Positions 1 to 9,355 of a stretch of DNA of 27,157 bases are shown here, one piece after another. The notes beneath the pieces are model-generated. The model made no database searches and had not been told where the DNA came from. It was given only the letters and a program-made list of their open reading frames with translations. Positions within the stretch are counted from its first letter, which is position 1, and every line of letters begins with the position of its first letter. The stretch spans positions 1 through 27,157 of the forward strand of contig JBEGWF010000077.1 in assembly GCA_041177965.1 (NCBI GenBank), in the 5' to 3' direction. This DNA comes from SXXZ01 sp041177965 (GTDB taxonomy: Bacteria; Verrucomicrobiota; Verrucomicrobiia; Limisphaerales; UBA9464). A program made the position numbers and the translations under genes.

Positions 1-232
1 GGATTCGTTGTCCGGCAGTGCTCGGCAATTCAGGGGCTCCGGTGTTTTGGTGGTGGGATGGGACCCCGTGCGTTCGCGGGTTCGAGCTTTTTGGCTGCGG
101 GTCGGCTTGATCAGCCCCTCCGGTTCGGCGTGACTCGGGCGAGGGTTTGGGGGAGTTTTCAGGACTATCCACCTCCTCATGCCATCGTCCCTCATTGAGG
201 CGTTCGCCCGCCTTGTTTTCCACAATTCCCTC

Positions 233-1573
233 ATGAAACCGATCTCGATCCTCGATTCGTTCACCGTTGCCGGTCGTGCCCTGGCCTTGGGCCTGACCCT
301 GTTTGCCCTTGCAGGGACGGTACCCGCCGCCTGGGCCCAGACGGCGTCGATCCATCATTCACCGGCCTTGCGGGAGGCGGCGCCGCAGAAGGCGGGCGTG
401 TCGCCCGAGCGGTTGGCGCGGATCGATGCCATTTGCGAACAGGCCATTCGCGAGGGGCGCATCCCGGGGGCGGTGGCGCTGGTGGCTCGCAATGGCAAGG
501 TGGTGTACCACAAGGCCTTCGGGATGGCCGACAACGAGGCGGGCCGGGCGCTTAAGCGCGACGACATCTTTCGCATCGCCTCGCAAACCAAGGCCATCAC
601 CTCGACCGCGGTGATGATGCTCTGGGAGGAGGGCCGGTTCCGCCTCGATGATCCGGTGTCGAACTGGATCCCGGAGTTCAAGAAGCAGCAGGTGCTCAAG
701 ACCTACAACGAGGCCGACGGCACCTGGACCGGCGAACCGGCCAAGCGCGAGATCACCATTCGCGATCTGCTCACGCACACCTCGGGTCTCGGGTATGGCG
801 TCATCGACGGCGACGCCCGCTTCAAGAAGCTCTACGCCAAGGCCGGTGTGGTGGACCTCTTCACCACCGAGCCCGTGACCATTCGCGAGAGCGTGCTGCG
901 GCTGGCCAAGATGCCGTTGCACCACCATCCGGGAGAGAAGTTCACCTACAGCGAGGGGCTCGATGTGCTGGGTTATTTCATCGAGGTGGTCTCGGGCATG
1001 CCCTTCGATGTCTTCTTGCAGAAGCGCCTGTTCGGGCCGTTGGGCATGAAGGACACGGGCTTCTACCTGCCGGCCGAGACGGCCGGGCGACTCGTGGCCG
1101 TCCAGAAACCCGAGGGCGGGAAGTGGGTGCGCTATCCGGTGACCTTCTACGATCCGAACTATCCGATCACGGGAGCCAAGTCGTTCTTCTCGGGCGGCGC
1201 GGGCCTGTGCAGCACGGCCCTGGATTACGCCACCTTCCTGCAGATGTACCTCAATGGCGGTGAGTTGGGCGGCAAGCGCATCCTCAGCCGCACGACCATC
1301 GACATGATGATGCGCGAGCAGGTGGCCAAGAACCTCTTCGGCGGCGGCGACAAGCACCACGGGTTGGCCTTCGGGGTGGTCACCGAACAGGGACAGGCTC
1401 GCGGGGGCGAGGGCAGCGCCGGCACCTTCGACTGGGGCGGGTATTTCAACACGCAGTACTTTGCTGATCCCAAAGAGCAGATCCTGGGAGTGCTCATGAA
1501 GCAGACCCAGGGTGGCGACGACAACACCGGTTGGAAGTTCCGCCAACTCGTCGGGCAGACCATCGATGACTGA
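233..1573 (+). CDS. Secreted serine beta-lactamase/esterase-family hydrolase
   Basis: This is a member of the beta-lactamase/transpeptidase-like (class C, EstB-like) serine hydrolases. These act on esters, peptides or beta-lactams in the periplasm; the substrate here cannot be told. The SxxK nucleophile motif S-Q-T-K is at about residues 117-120 and the YxN-type motif is Y-S-E at about 239. The family signature HTSGL lies between them, and a glycine-rich FDWGGYF stretch near the C-terminus is typical of the group. I chose the ATG at 233 because it starts a clean signal peptide (basic start, long Leu/Ala core, cleavage near AWA-Q). An in-frame ATG at 179 would add 18 residues in front of that signal. 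Neither start has a good Shine-Dalgarno. The next gene follows closely. Family assignment is firm; whether it is a true beta-lactamase is doubtful, because the second motif is YSE, not YAN. Confidence 0.88.
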   Translation: MKPISILDSFTVAGRALALGLTLFALAGTVPAAWAQTASIHHSPALREAAPQKAGVSPERLARIDAICEQAIREGRIPGAVALVARNGKVVYHKAFGMADNEAGRALKRDDIFRIASQTKAITSTAVMMLWEEGRFRLDDPVSNWIPEFKKQQVLKTYNEADGTWTGEPAKREITIRDLLTHTSGLGYGVIDGDARFKKLYAKAGVVDLFTTEPVTIRESVLRLAKMPLHHHPGEKFTYSEGLDVLGYFIEVVSGMPFDVFLQKRLFGPLGMKDTGFYLPAETAGRLVAVQKPEGGKWVRYPVTFYDPNYPITGAKSFFSGGAGLCSTALDYATFLQMYLNGGELGGKRILSRTTIDMMMREQVAKNLFGGGDKHHGLAFGVVTEQGQARGGEGSAGTFDWGGYFNTQYFADPKEQILGVLMKQTQGGDDNTGWKFRQLVGQTIDD

Positions 1574-1604
1574 GGTGCATGAGCCGCGGTTCGGAAGTCG
1601 GCCC

Positions 1605-2528
1605 ATGAGCCGGATTTCCGCTTGGGTCGTGGGCCGGGCGATGGGGTTCGTGCGATGGCAGGCGATCGTCGTGGGTGTCCTATTCTGCGGAATCGCGCCG
1701 CTACGGGCCGGATCCACGGAGGCCGTGCTGGAGGACTTCGGTTGGGCTCCCGACGCGGCAGGGCCACCACGGATACTGGTCTCGACGACCACGACCGGGG
1801 AGACGTCGACGAATGCTCCCGTGCGGCCAGCGTTTCGGGCGGTCCCGGGGCGGTCGGGCCAGGCCGGTCGAACGCCGCCGCTCGGGCTGGTTCCGCTGTT
1901 CACCGTCGAGACCCAGGGTCGTACCGAACTGCGCCGACTGCCCGCCCGGGGGCAGGAAAGCTTCAGCGATCCGTTGTTCTTCGCGTGGCCGCCGCGTTCG
2001 GAGTCCGAGGCCGGTCAGGTCGCCGGACGCTGGGAAGCCCTGGCGATCCGCGAGGACCGTTCGCGCCATCGGTTCGCCCTCGAATTGGCCGTCGCGGCAG
2101 GCCGCGTGTCAGCCCGCTTCGATCCGGACACCGATTATCGGTTCGCTCATTTGACGGAGGGTCGGTGGCTCAATCGACGCCTCGATCTGCGGGTGGAGTA
2201 CCTCAACGACCGATACCGTTTGTCGGTCGAACGTCGGAAGGATCGGTGGATCGGCACCTGGCGGCTCGACGACGATTCCGCCTCCGGCCCGCTGGAACTG
2301 TGGCGGGAGGCCCCGGCGACCACGGCACCACCCCGCCACGACATGGTCGCCCTCCACGAATGCCGCATGGCGGACACCCCGGAGCGGATCTACCGCTTGG
2401 CCGACGATCCTTTGCCTCCGGGCTGGAGTCGGGTGTCTCCGCCGCTGTGCGAGGTGTGGAGGCCGGCGGCCCGGCCCGGCCCACGCCCCGAGGGTTCCAG
2501 GAGTTCTCGGAGTTTTGGCAAGCGTTGA
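1605..2528 (+). CDS. Secreted protein of unknown function
   Basis: I do not recognise this family. The frame was chosen over an overlapping open frame (1622-2647) because it has a signal peptide and ordinary residue usage, while the alternative is Arg/Gly/Pro-rich. The protein starts with a short basic segment and a hydrophobic core ending near PLRA-G at about residue 36, so it is probably exported. A low-complexity Thr/Pro/Arg linker follows. Residues of about 140-240 alternate hydrophobic and charged positions in repeated strands (RFALELAVAAGRVSARF, RLDLRVEYLNDRYRLSVERR, WIGTWRL), which looks like a beta-sandwich or lipocalin-like barrel. The C-terminus is Pro/Arg/Ser-rich. An upstream ATG at 1566 would overlap the preceding stop codon by 8 bases; 1605 puts the signal peptide at the N-terminus. 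It may be co-transcribed with the upstream hydrolase. Confidence 0.6.
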   Translation: MSRISAWVVGRAMGFVRWQAIVVGVLFCGIAPLRAGSTEAVLEDFGWAPDAAGPPRILVSTTTTGETSTNAPVRPAFRAVPGRSGQAGRTPPLGLVPLFTVETQGRTELRRLPARGQESFSDPLFFAWPPRSESEAGQVAGRWEALAIREDRSRHRFALELAVAAGRVSARFDPDTDYRFAHLTEGRWLNRRLDLRVEYLNDRYRLSVERRKDRWIGTWRLDDDSASGPLELWREAPATTAPPRHDMVALHECRMADTPERIYRLADDPLPPGWSRVSPPLCEVWRPAARPGPRPEGSRSSRSFGKR

Positions 2529-2533
2529 GCGGG

Positions 2534-2553
2534 CGAGGCTCGTCCGGGCCTCG
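2534..2553. terminator. Possible bidirectional hairpin between convergent genes
   Basis: CGAGGC (2534-2539) and GCCTCG (2548-2553) form a 6-bp GC-rich stem with an 8-base loop in the 27-base gap between two convergent stop codons. There is no real T-tract on either side, so an intrinsic terminator is only suggested by position and stem. Confidence 0.3.
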
Positions 2554-2555
2554 GG

Positions 2556-5500
2556 TTATTCGACGATCAGTTCTCCGCGCATCAGTCGCCAGTGGCCGGG
2601 GAAGGTGCAGAGGAAGGGATAGCGTCCCGGGGTCTTCGGCGCCGTGAAGGTCAACTCGGCGCGGCCCTTGGGGTTCACCAAGGGCGTGGCCTGGAGCACC
2701 TTCGGCGAGACCGGCAGGTAGCCCTTGGTCATTCCCTGCGGGTCGGCGGCCATGCGGTCGGCGAGGGCTCCCACCTCATCGGCGGCACCGGAGTCCACCA
2801 GCACGAGGTTGTGGGGCATCAGGTCGGGGTTCTCGAACACGAGCCGTACCGGTGCGCCGGCGGCCACCCGCAATTCCTTGGGCACGAACCGGAGGCCGGC
2901 CGCCGCCTGAATCCGCAGGGTGTTTCCCGGGCCATTGTCCGACGACTCCCAGGCCGTGGCCAGGCGCCCCAGACCCGTGGCGTCCTCGGCCAGACGGGTT
3001 CTGGGCAGGGGAGCCCCGAGCGGATCGTACAGGAAAACGCCCGGAGGCCGGCCGCCCAGGTTGCGGAAGAACACCTCGATGAGGTTGACGCCCGGCTGCA
3101 ACTCCAACTGGACCTGCTGTTCGCTGCTCCACTGCGAATCGTGCGACAGCAGTTGCACGCCGTTGACCGTGATGTCGAGGAAGCCGTGCTTCACCGACAG
3201 GGTCGCCGGTTGGGCGATCTCGCTCTCGACGAATGTCCGATAGAGTCCTGCCCCGGTCCGGGCGGTGTCGCCCGAGTTCGCGTTCCAAGCTCGGGGTGCG
3301 GAGTTGCCCTGGGCACCCAACCACTGCCAGTGGCGCAGTCGGGTGCTCGGGGCGATCTCCAGCACGGGCACGCTGCGACCCCGGGCGGGTTGGGTTCCGT
3401 GCCGGAGGTCGGCCACCATGCGCTTCACGTCGGCATGGGTGTCGGGGACGGCGTAGAGGGCGCGCTCGACCTCGGGCATCTTCGGGCGCAGATGGGCCAC
3501 CGCGTCCACCGCCTCCATCTGGACCCGCGGGTGCGGATCGGCGCCTGCGGTGTGCAACACGTCGGTCACGCCCGTGAGGCGGTCGGCCTGGTAGCGGGTC
3601 AGTCGCACGGCGGCCGCGCGATGCAGGGGCGATCGGGACATGCGCAGCTGATCCAGCCATGCGGGCCGCACTTCGCCGAAGCTCTCGGCCACGAACAGCG
3701 CCTCGAGCAAGGCCTGATCGTCGTCCCGGTGGTGTTCGACCCAGCGGTCCAGCGCCTTCAGGCCCGCGGGCCCGCGGCGACGCAGTTCCAGGCGGGCATG
3801 CTTGCGGACCAGGTCCTGCCGGTGCGTCAGCAGGTCCAACAGGGCGGGCATCTTGGCTCCTTCGATCCGCGGCCATTCGGTGACCACGGGCCGGGAGCTG
3901 TGGATGATGCGCCAGATGCGGCCCTTCTGGTGGTTCCAACGCACATCGCGCATGGGGTGTTGGGCGTGACCGATGATGGCGCTGGCGAAGTCCGAGACAT
4001 AGAGGGCGCCGTCCATGCCGAACTCCACATCGACCGGTCGGAAGGCGGCGTTCTTCGACGACACCAGGTCCAACCGACCGCTGCCGCGCACCATCCCTTG
4101 GTTGAAGTCGTATCGGGTGAGCGACACCACATAGGGTCCGACGCAGGCGGCCGAGGCCATGCCCTGCTGGTAGTCGTCCGGGAAATTCGGGCTCGAGATG
4201 CTCGCCGCGGCGCTGCCCTTGCCGTAGCCCACGGTCACGGCATGGGCGAAGGGGTGGTAGATGCCCAGCGGGGTCCAGGTCAGCGGCAGCCCGTCGAGGA
4301 CCAATCCGTCGCCGTACATCTGGAAGACGTTGCCCGTGCGGTCGAAGGTCACCTTCCACGGGTTCGGAGTGATGCTTTGCCATTCGGGTTCGATGCCACC
4401 ATTGCGGGGATTCATCCGGTAGGTCGTGGAATCGACCCCGCGCACCGGTCCGAACGGCGTCTCGAATTGCGAGCGATGGAACACGCCGTCGCAGAACCAG
4501 ACGGCCCCGGTGGGATCGGTGGCCATCATGCCGCCATGGTGCGAGTCGGTGAGATCGAGTCCGCGGAGGCGTTCGATCTTGCGGTCGGCGCGGCCGTCGC
4601 CGTCGGTGTCCTGCAGCAGCCAGTGGCGCGATTGTTCGGAGACCAGCACGCCGTCGGCCGTGAAGGCGACTCCGTCCAGCGCATCGAACCCGGAGGCGAA
4701 GACGGTGAGCTTGTCGGCCGTGCCGTCCCGGTTGGTGTCCTCGAGCACCACGAGTTGGTCTTCCTGGGGCTGACCCGGAATCGTGTGCGGGAAGCTGGGC
4801 ATGGTGACCACCCAGAGTCGGCCGCGGGCGTCGAAGGCGATTTGCACCGGGGCGCGCAGTGCGGGGAATTGCTCCTCGGAGGCGAAGAGGTTCACGGCAT
4901 AGCCGGGGGCCACCTGGAACCCGGCCTGCATCTCCGCGGGGGATTTCACGATGCCCACGCTGTGGGTGGACCCGCCCGACTCGGGCACGGGCGGCGGGGC
5001 CAGTGCGATGAACGGGGCGTCGGCGAACCGGGCGCTCGGGCTCGTGGCCAGTCGCTGCACCAGGGCATCGGCCTTTTCGATGCGCTTCAGGTAGAGGGGG
5101 ATCTCGGCCTCGCGTTCCTCGGCCCGTTTGCGCTGGCCGTAGTAGAGGATGCCGTTCTTGGGGCGTACCACTTCGGCGACGAAATGGGCCAGTTGCGACG
5201 AGGCGGCCGCGACCTCCTTCAGGCGGGCGGGCTGGACCCGATCCAACGCGGGTTTTTCGACAAGGGCCTCGGCGACGATCCGGGCGATGAGGCGGTTGCC
5301 GGAGTCGTTGAGATGGAGCCCGTCGGTGGTCAGAGGTTTCTTGGCGGACAGATAGGCCGCATGGCTCGGGCCGAACAGATCCACGAAGACGGCTCGATGG
5401 GCGGTCGCGGCTTCGCGCAGGGCTTGGGTGTATCGGGCGAGGTCCGCGTTGCGGGCCTGGGCGTCGGGCCCGGGGTGCCCGGGTTCGACCGCGGTGGGTG

Positions 5501-5978
5501 ACAACACCACGATCCGGGCCTGGGCATGCAGGCGCTCGAGTTGGCCCAGCAGCACCTCCACCTGGGCCCGGAACTCCGGCAAGCCCGCGTCGCCGGCGAA
5601 GGCCTCGTTCATCCCGTAGCCGACCACCACCCCCCGGGCCGGCCACAGACCCACCAGGGATTTCAGGTGGTCGGCGTAGCCCTCGGCCCGAAGGCGATGC
5701 CCGACCTCGTCTCCGGTCCAGGCGAAGCTGCGGAAATGCACCTGCCGGTTCGTGTCGGCCAGATGGATCCAGCCCTGCAACTCACCGTGCTCGAGCAGGC
5801 GCTCGACGAGGGAATTGCCGTGGAAGACCAGCGTGTCGTCGCGGCCCAGCGAGAGGGGGGCCGATGGGCCGGGAGCCGAAGGGGAGCGTGTGGGCACGCC
5901 TTGGCCGAGGGCGGAGCCGCCGGTGGCCAAGGCCCCGATGATGCCCCACGAGAACAGGAGTCGTTGGATCCGGTGCAT
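2556..5978 (-). CDS. Secreted SGNH / PVC-dehydrogenase / HEAT / cupredoxin fusion protein
   Basis: This is a 1140-residue exported multidomain protein. A signal peptide covers about residues 1-26. An SGNH hydrolase-like domain (about 45-255) has block I as G-N-S with Ser56, block III as G-M-N at 122-124, and block V as D219-x-x-H222. A PVC-type membrane-bound dehydrogenase beta-propeller (about 350-700) follows, with repeats such as FDARGRLWVV, LEDTNRDGTAD and LQDTDGDGRAD that resemble calcium-binding loops. A HEAT-like helical stretch spans about 710-860 and a beta-rich domain about 870-1000. The C-terminal type 1 copper domain (about 1020-1140) has ligands His1056, Cys1124, His1129 and Met1133. 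There is no CxxCH motif, although relatives often carry a cytochrome c. The start at 5978 begins the signal peptide; an in-frame upstream start would bury it. It probably couples sugar or alcohol oxidation to a copper carrier in the periplasm; that role is inference. Confidence 0.82.
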   Translation of the reverse strand: MHRIQRLLFSWGIIGALATGGSALGQGVPTRSPSAPGPSAPLSLGRDDTLVFHGNSLVERLLEHGELQGWIHLADTNRQVHFRSFAWTGDEVGHRLRAEGYADHLKSLVGLWPARGVVVGYGMNEAFAGDAGLPEFRAQVEVLLGQLERLHAQARIVVLSPTAVEPGHPGPDAQARNADLARYTQALREAATAHRAVFVDLFGPSHAAYLSAKKPLTTDGLHLNDSGNRLIARIVAEALVEKPALDRVQPARLKEVAAASSQLAHFVAEVVRPKNGILYYGQRKRAEEREAEIPLYLKRIEKADALVQRLATSPSARFADAPFIALAPPPVPESGGSTHSVGIVKSPAEMQAGFQVAPGYAVNLFASEEQFPALRAPVQIAFDARGRLWVVTMPSFPHTIPGQPQEDQLVVLEDTNRDGTADKLTVFASGFDALDGVAFTADGVLVSEQSRHWLLQDTDGDGRADRKIERLRGLDLTDSHHGGMMATDPTGAVWFCDGVFHRSQFETPFGPVRGVDSTTYRMNPRNGGIEPEWQSITPNPWKVTFDRTGNVFQMYGDGLVLDGLPLTWTPLGIYHPFAHAVTVGYGKGSAAASISSPNFPDDYQQGMASAACVGPYVVSLTRYDFNQGMVRGSGRLDLVSSKNAAFRPVDVEFGMDGALYVSDFASAIIGHAQHPMRDVRWNHQKGRIWRIIHSSRPVVTEWPRIEGAKMPALLDLLTHRQDLVRKHARLELRRRGPAGLKALDRWVEHHRDDDQALLEALFVAESFGEVRPAWLDQLRMSRSPLHRAAAVRLTRYQADRLTGVTDVLHTAGADPHPRVQMEAVDAVAHLRPKMPEVERALYAVPDTHADVKRMVADLRHGTQPARGRSVPVLEIAPSTRLRHWQWLGAQGNSAPRAWNANSGDTARTGAGLYRTFVESEIAQPATLSVKHGFLDITVNGVQLLSHDSQWSSEQQVQLELQPGVNLIEVFFRNLGGRPPGVFLYDPLGAPLPRTRLAEDATGLGRLATAWESSDNGPGNTLRIQAAAGLRFVPKELRVAAGAPVRLVFENPDLMPHNLVLVDSGAADEVGALADRMAADPQGMTKGYLPVSPKVLQATPLVNPKGRAELTFTAPKTPGRYPFLCTFPGHWRLMRGELIVE

Positions 5979-6071
5979 GGAATGCCCCGAGGGTCGGGTT
6001 TCGGGTCCGGCCTGCAAGGACGGAGCGGACCTGAAGCGGGCAGGTCGTGAGGGACCGGGTTCCGTCCGTGA

Positions 6072-6905
6072 TCAGAACGTCTCGAGCGTGTCACCCACGC
6101 GCAAGACGGCCCCGGCTCCACGGATGAGGATCAGGTTGTGCCCGAAGAGCGGCGAATCGAAGCGCGGATCCATGCGATAGCGGGCCAGGGTTCGCAGGGG
6201 TTCCGGACCGCGTCGGGCCGTCTGCTGATCGGTGGTGGTCATCACGCAACGGATGCACGGTTTGACCCGGGCGAATTCGCAGGATTCGGTCCTCAATGTC
6301 GTTCCCTGATCCTCGGAGCCCACGCCGCCTCCGGCGATGACGAGGTTCGGTCGGAACCGGTCCATCCGCAGATCCGAGCCGCCACCGATGCGTTGGTTGA
6401 GGTCGGCCAGGGATTCCTCCGAGGCCACCAAGAACGGGTAGCCGTCGCTGAAGTAGTTCTCGGCCTCCCGCGATCCGGTCCATTCCTTGGAACTCAGGCG
6501 TCGCCGCGTGGGATCCCAGCGGACCAACCGCGCGCGCTGTTCGAGGCACTCGCTGAACCAGGCCGCCGCGCGTTCTCCCTCGTCGAGGGCTTCGGTGGTA
6601 TGCCGCCACACCGAGACGGGGATCGTGGGTTCGAAGGGGCTGCCCGCGGGCCGGAACCGGGGAACCGTGAGGGGTTCCATGCCGGGGGCACGCAGTTCCA
6701 GCGCGTCGGACGTCAGGGCTGTCTCGACCAAGGCCATGCGGGGTGTCTTCCGCTGGGTGATGAACGTTCCCTCCTCATCGACCACCATCCACTCCCGGTC
6801 ATGGGCCAACCCGTGGGGCGTCACCAAGGCCTCCCGGAGCGGGATGCCCCGGCAGGATTTCACCGGATACACCACCAAGCCCGTCAGGCGAACCGTCTGA
6901 ATCAT
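6072..6905 (-). CDS. MOSC-domain molybdenum-cofactor protein (YcbX/mARC-like)
   Basis: This 277-residue protein has the MOSC N-terminal beta-barrel (VYPVKSCRGIPL, GLAHDREWMVVDEEG) followed by the MOSC domain. In this family the MOSC domain binds molybdenum cofactor through a conserved cysteine and can reduce N-hydroxylated substrates. The motif KPCIRC places Cys217 and Cys220 at the expected site, followed by the usual MTTTDQQT stretch. The E. coli YcbX-type C-terminal 2Fe-2S ferredoxin domain is missing, so electrons must come from a separate protein. The start at 6905 is fixed by homology to the family N-terminus; the longer open frame upstream to 7241 overlaps the divergent glgB and looks non-coding. 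It lies downstream of nothing obvious on its own strand and is divergent from glgB across a 136-base gap. Confidence 0.87.
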   Translation of the reverse strand: MIQTVRLTGLVVYPVKSCRGIPLREALVTPHGLAHDREWMVVDEEGTFITQRKTPRMALVETALTSDALELRAPGMEPLTVPRFRPAGSPFEPTIPVSVWRHTTEALDEGERAAAWFSECLEQRARLVRWDPTRRRLSSKEWTGSREAENYFSDGYPFLVASEESLADLNQRIGGGSDLRMDRFRPNLVIAGGGVGSEDQGTTLRTESCEFARVKPCIRCVMTTTDQQTARRGPEPLRTLARYRMDPRFDSPLFGHNLILIRGAGAVLRVGDTLETF

Positions 6906-7041
6906 TCCCCAGACTCCGCCGAGCCTGCGCCGATGGCAAACGATCCGAGAGCCTGGCTCCCGCCTCGGGTAGGCGAATCCCGCAGCCAAAAGCGTCGAGT
7001 TTGGCATTTCTCGCGTCGGGGAAGTCCGGTTGACTCTGGCC

Positions 7042-9243
7042 ATGTTGTTGACGCCGTCGGAACTCGACAGCCTGACGCGCCTGATCCACCGGTCTCCGCA
7101 TACCCTGCTGGGCATGCATCCGCTGGGCGATGGCACCGGTGTGGTCGGGCGGGCGATGATCCCCGGGGCCGTGGCGGTGCAACTGGTTCCGGTGCACGAC
7201 CGATCCCGCCCCGCGTTCGATCTGCTGCGCTTGGGTGCCACCGACGTCTTCGAGGGAGTCCTGAAGACCGTCTCCCAGGTGTATGCCTACGACCTGCGCA
7301 TCCAGTGGGCCGATGGTTCGGTGAGCCAGGGTCGGGATCCGTACTCCTTCTGGCCCACCGTCTCCGACAACGACCTCCATCTTTTCGGGGAGGGCAATCA
7401 TCTGCGCGTGTACGAGGCCCTCGGGGCCCGGGTGCTCACCCTGGACGGGGTCGTCGGTGTGGCGTTCTCCGTGTGGGCGCCCAGCGCCCAGCGCCTCTCT
7501 GTGGTCGGCGATTTCAACGGATGGGACGGCCGCCGCCATCCCATGCGCCAACTGGGTTCCAGCGGCGTCTGGGAGCTCTTCGTTCCCGGGGTTCGGGAGG
7601 GGGCGCTCTACCAGTTCGAGATGGTCGATGCCCGCGGGCGCCTGAAGGTGAACACCGATCCCATGGGCACGGCCTTCGAACTGCCCCCGCGCCGCGCCGC
7701 CGTGGTTTGCGATGTCCGCAGGTTCTCGTGGAACGACGGGGCATGGATGGAACGCCGACGAAACTCGGATCCATTGCGTTCCCCCATGAGCATCTACGAG
7801 CTGCATGTCGGCTCGTGGAAGAAGAAATCGGCCGGTGAATCCCTCGGCTATCGGGAGTTGGCCGAGCCGCTGATCGATTATCTCCGGACCACCGGGTTCA
7901 CCCATGTGGAATTGATGCCGGTGGCCGAGCATGCCTTCTACCCCAGCTGGGGATACCAGGTCACCGGCTTCTACGCGCCCACCAGCCGGTACGGCACGCC
8001 GGAGGATCTGCAATACCTCATCAATGCCCTGCACACGGCCGGCTTCGGGGTGATCATCGACTGGGTCCCGGCCCATTTCCCGAAGGACGACTGGGCCCTG
8101 GCCCGCTTCGATGGCACCGCCCTCTACGAGCATGAGGATCCGCGTCAGGGCGAGCATCAGGACTGGGGCACGCTGATCTTCAACTTCGGCCGCCACGAGG
8201 TCTCCAATTTCCTCATCGCCAACGCGCTGAGCTGGTGCGACCGCTATCATGTCGATGGTCTGCGCGTGGATGCCGTGGCCTCCATGCTGTACCTCGACTA
8301 TTCCCGCAAGGAAGGCCAGTGGATCCCCAACCGGCACGGCGGCCGCGAGAACCTGGAGGCCGTCGAATTCCTCCGTCGGTTCAACCATCACGTCGGCGTC
8401 GAATTCCCCGGCGTGGTCACGGTGGCCGAGGAAAGCACGTCCTGGCCCATGGTCTCGCGGCCGCCCTGGATCGGCGGTCTCGGATTCACCCTGAAATGGA
8501 ACATGGGTTGGATGCACGACACGCTCGGCTATTTCGGCCGGGACCCCATCCACAGGCGTTACCACCAGAACGACCTGACCTTCGCCATGCTCTACCACGG
8601 GCACGAGAACTTCGTCCTGCCCCTCTCGCATGACGAGGTGGTGCACGGCAAGGGATCCCTCCGTCGGCGCATGCCGGGCGACGATTGGCAGGCCTTCGCC
8701 AACCTGCGAACGCTGCTCGGCTACCAGTGGTTCTTCCCGGGCAAGAAGCTGCTCTTCATGGGCGGCGAACTGGGCCAGTCCTCGGAGTGGAACGTCAACG
8801 GAGAGGTCGACTGGGGACTCCTCGCGCAGGGGCCCTATCATGCCGGGGTCCAGCGCTGGGTGAGCGACCTCAACGCCGTCTATCGTGCCGAGCCGGCGCT
8901 CTGGCGGAGCGACTACGAGGCCGAGGGCTTCCAATGGATCGACACGGGAGACCATCCGAACAGCGTGCTCAGTTTCATCCGCTCGGACCGGGAGACCGGG
9001 TCCTGCGTGCTGGTCCTCCTCAATCTCACGCCGACCATGCATGGGTCCTACCGCATCGGATTGCCGCAGGCGGGTCGATGGGTGGAGTTGCTCAATTCCG
9101 ACGCCGGCGTGTACGGCGGTGGCAACCAGGGCAACGCCGGAGGGGTGGAGGCCGAACCGATCGCCTGCCATGGCCGGCCCCAATCGGCGGAGTTCGTCCT
9201 GCCACCCCTGAGCGTCTGCGCCTTCCGTTCGTTGCCGAGGTGA
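7042..9243 (+). CDS. glgB: 1,4-alpha-glucan branching enzyme
   Basis: GlgB moves segments of alpha-1,4-glucan chains to alpha-1,6 positions during glycogen synthesis in the cytoplasm. The protein is 733 residues from this start, normal for the family. A CBM48 domain (VWAPSAQRLSVVGDFNGWDG) precedes a GH13 catalytic barrel. The catalytic residues are visible: nucleophile Asp410 in GLRVDAVAS, acid Glu463 in VAEE, and Asp531 in LSHDEVVHGK. These sit within a few residues of their E. coli counterparts. The ATG at 7042 is preferred, but a TTG at 7030 (four residues longer) has GGGGAAG five bases upstream and could be the true start. No other glycogen genes are in the window. dnaG follows after about 110 bases. 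Confidence 0.96.
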   Translation: MLLTPSELDSLTRLIHRSPHTLLGMHPLGDGTGVVGRAMIPGAVAVQLVPVHDRSRPAFDLLRLGATDVFEGVLKTVSQVYAYDLRIQWADGSVSQGRDPYSFWPTVSDNDLHLFGEGNHLRVYEALGARVLTLDGVVGVAFSVWAPSAQRLSVVGDFNGWDGRRHPMRQLGSSGVWELFVPGVREGALYQFEMVDARGRLKVNTDPMGTAFELPPRRAAVVCDVRRFSWNDGAWMERRRNSDPLRSPMSIYELHVGSWKKKSAGESLGYRELAEPLIDYLRTTGFTHVELMPVAEHAFYPSWGYQVTGFYAPTSRYGTPEDLQYLINALHTAGFGVIIDWVPAHFPKDDWALARFDGTALYEHEDPRQGEHQDWGTLIFNFGRHEVSNFLIANALSWCDRYHVDGLRVDAVASMLYLDYSRKEGQWIPNRHGGRENLEAVEFLRRFNHHVGVEFPGVVTVAEESTSWPMVSRPPWIGGLGFTLKWNMGWMHDTLGYFGRDPIHRRYHQNDLTFAMLYHGHENFVLPLSHDEVVHGKGSLRRRMPGDDWQAFANLRTLLGYQWFFPGKKLLFMGGELGQSSEWNVNGEVDWGLLAQGPYHAGVQRWVSDLNAVYRAEPALWRSDYEAEGFQWIDTGDHPNSVLSFIRSDRETGSCVLVLLNLTPTMHGSYRIGLPQAGRWVELLNSDAGVYGGGNQGNAGGVEAEPIACHGRPQSAEFVLPPLSVCAFRSLPR

Positions 9244-9355
9244 TCCCTCCCGTCGCGGCTTCCCTGTTCCGGGGATGGGCGTCGTTGCGACAGGCGGCGT
9301 TGTGCGATTGATCGGAGGGTCGATCGTTGGGATGCTGTCGTCGGTCGATTGCCCG

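Noticed and set aside
165..173. CTATCCACC, resembling a DnaA box
   Set aside because: It is a single imperfect match with no cluster, and there is no dnaA or dnaN gene nearby.
1..232. Possible 5' regulatory or terminator elements before the first hydrolase gene
   Set aside because: Only weak, mismatched stems near 70-90 followed by a short T run were seen; no gene end or promoter could be supported.
1622..2647. Alternative plus-strand frame over the unknown secreted protein
   Set aside because: Its translation is dominated by Arg, Gly and Pro and lacks a signal peptide, whereas the frame at 1605-2528 has one and normal composition.
2592..5501. Very long plus-strand open frame (969 codons) opposite the secreted fusion gene
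   Set aside because: It is antisense to a gene with clear domains, is rich in His, Gly and Arg, and shows no recognisable motif. High GC content at third positions keeps such frames open.
6906..7041. Promoters in the divergent gap between the MOSC gene and glgB
   Set aside because: TTGACT at 7030-7035 lies at the glgB start rather than upstream, and no convincing -35/-10 pair was found for either gene.
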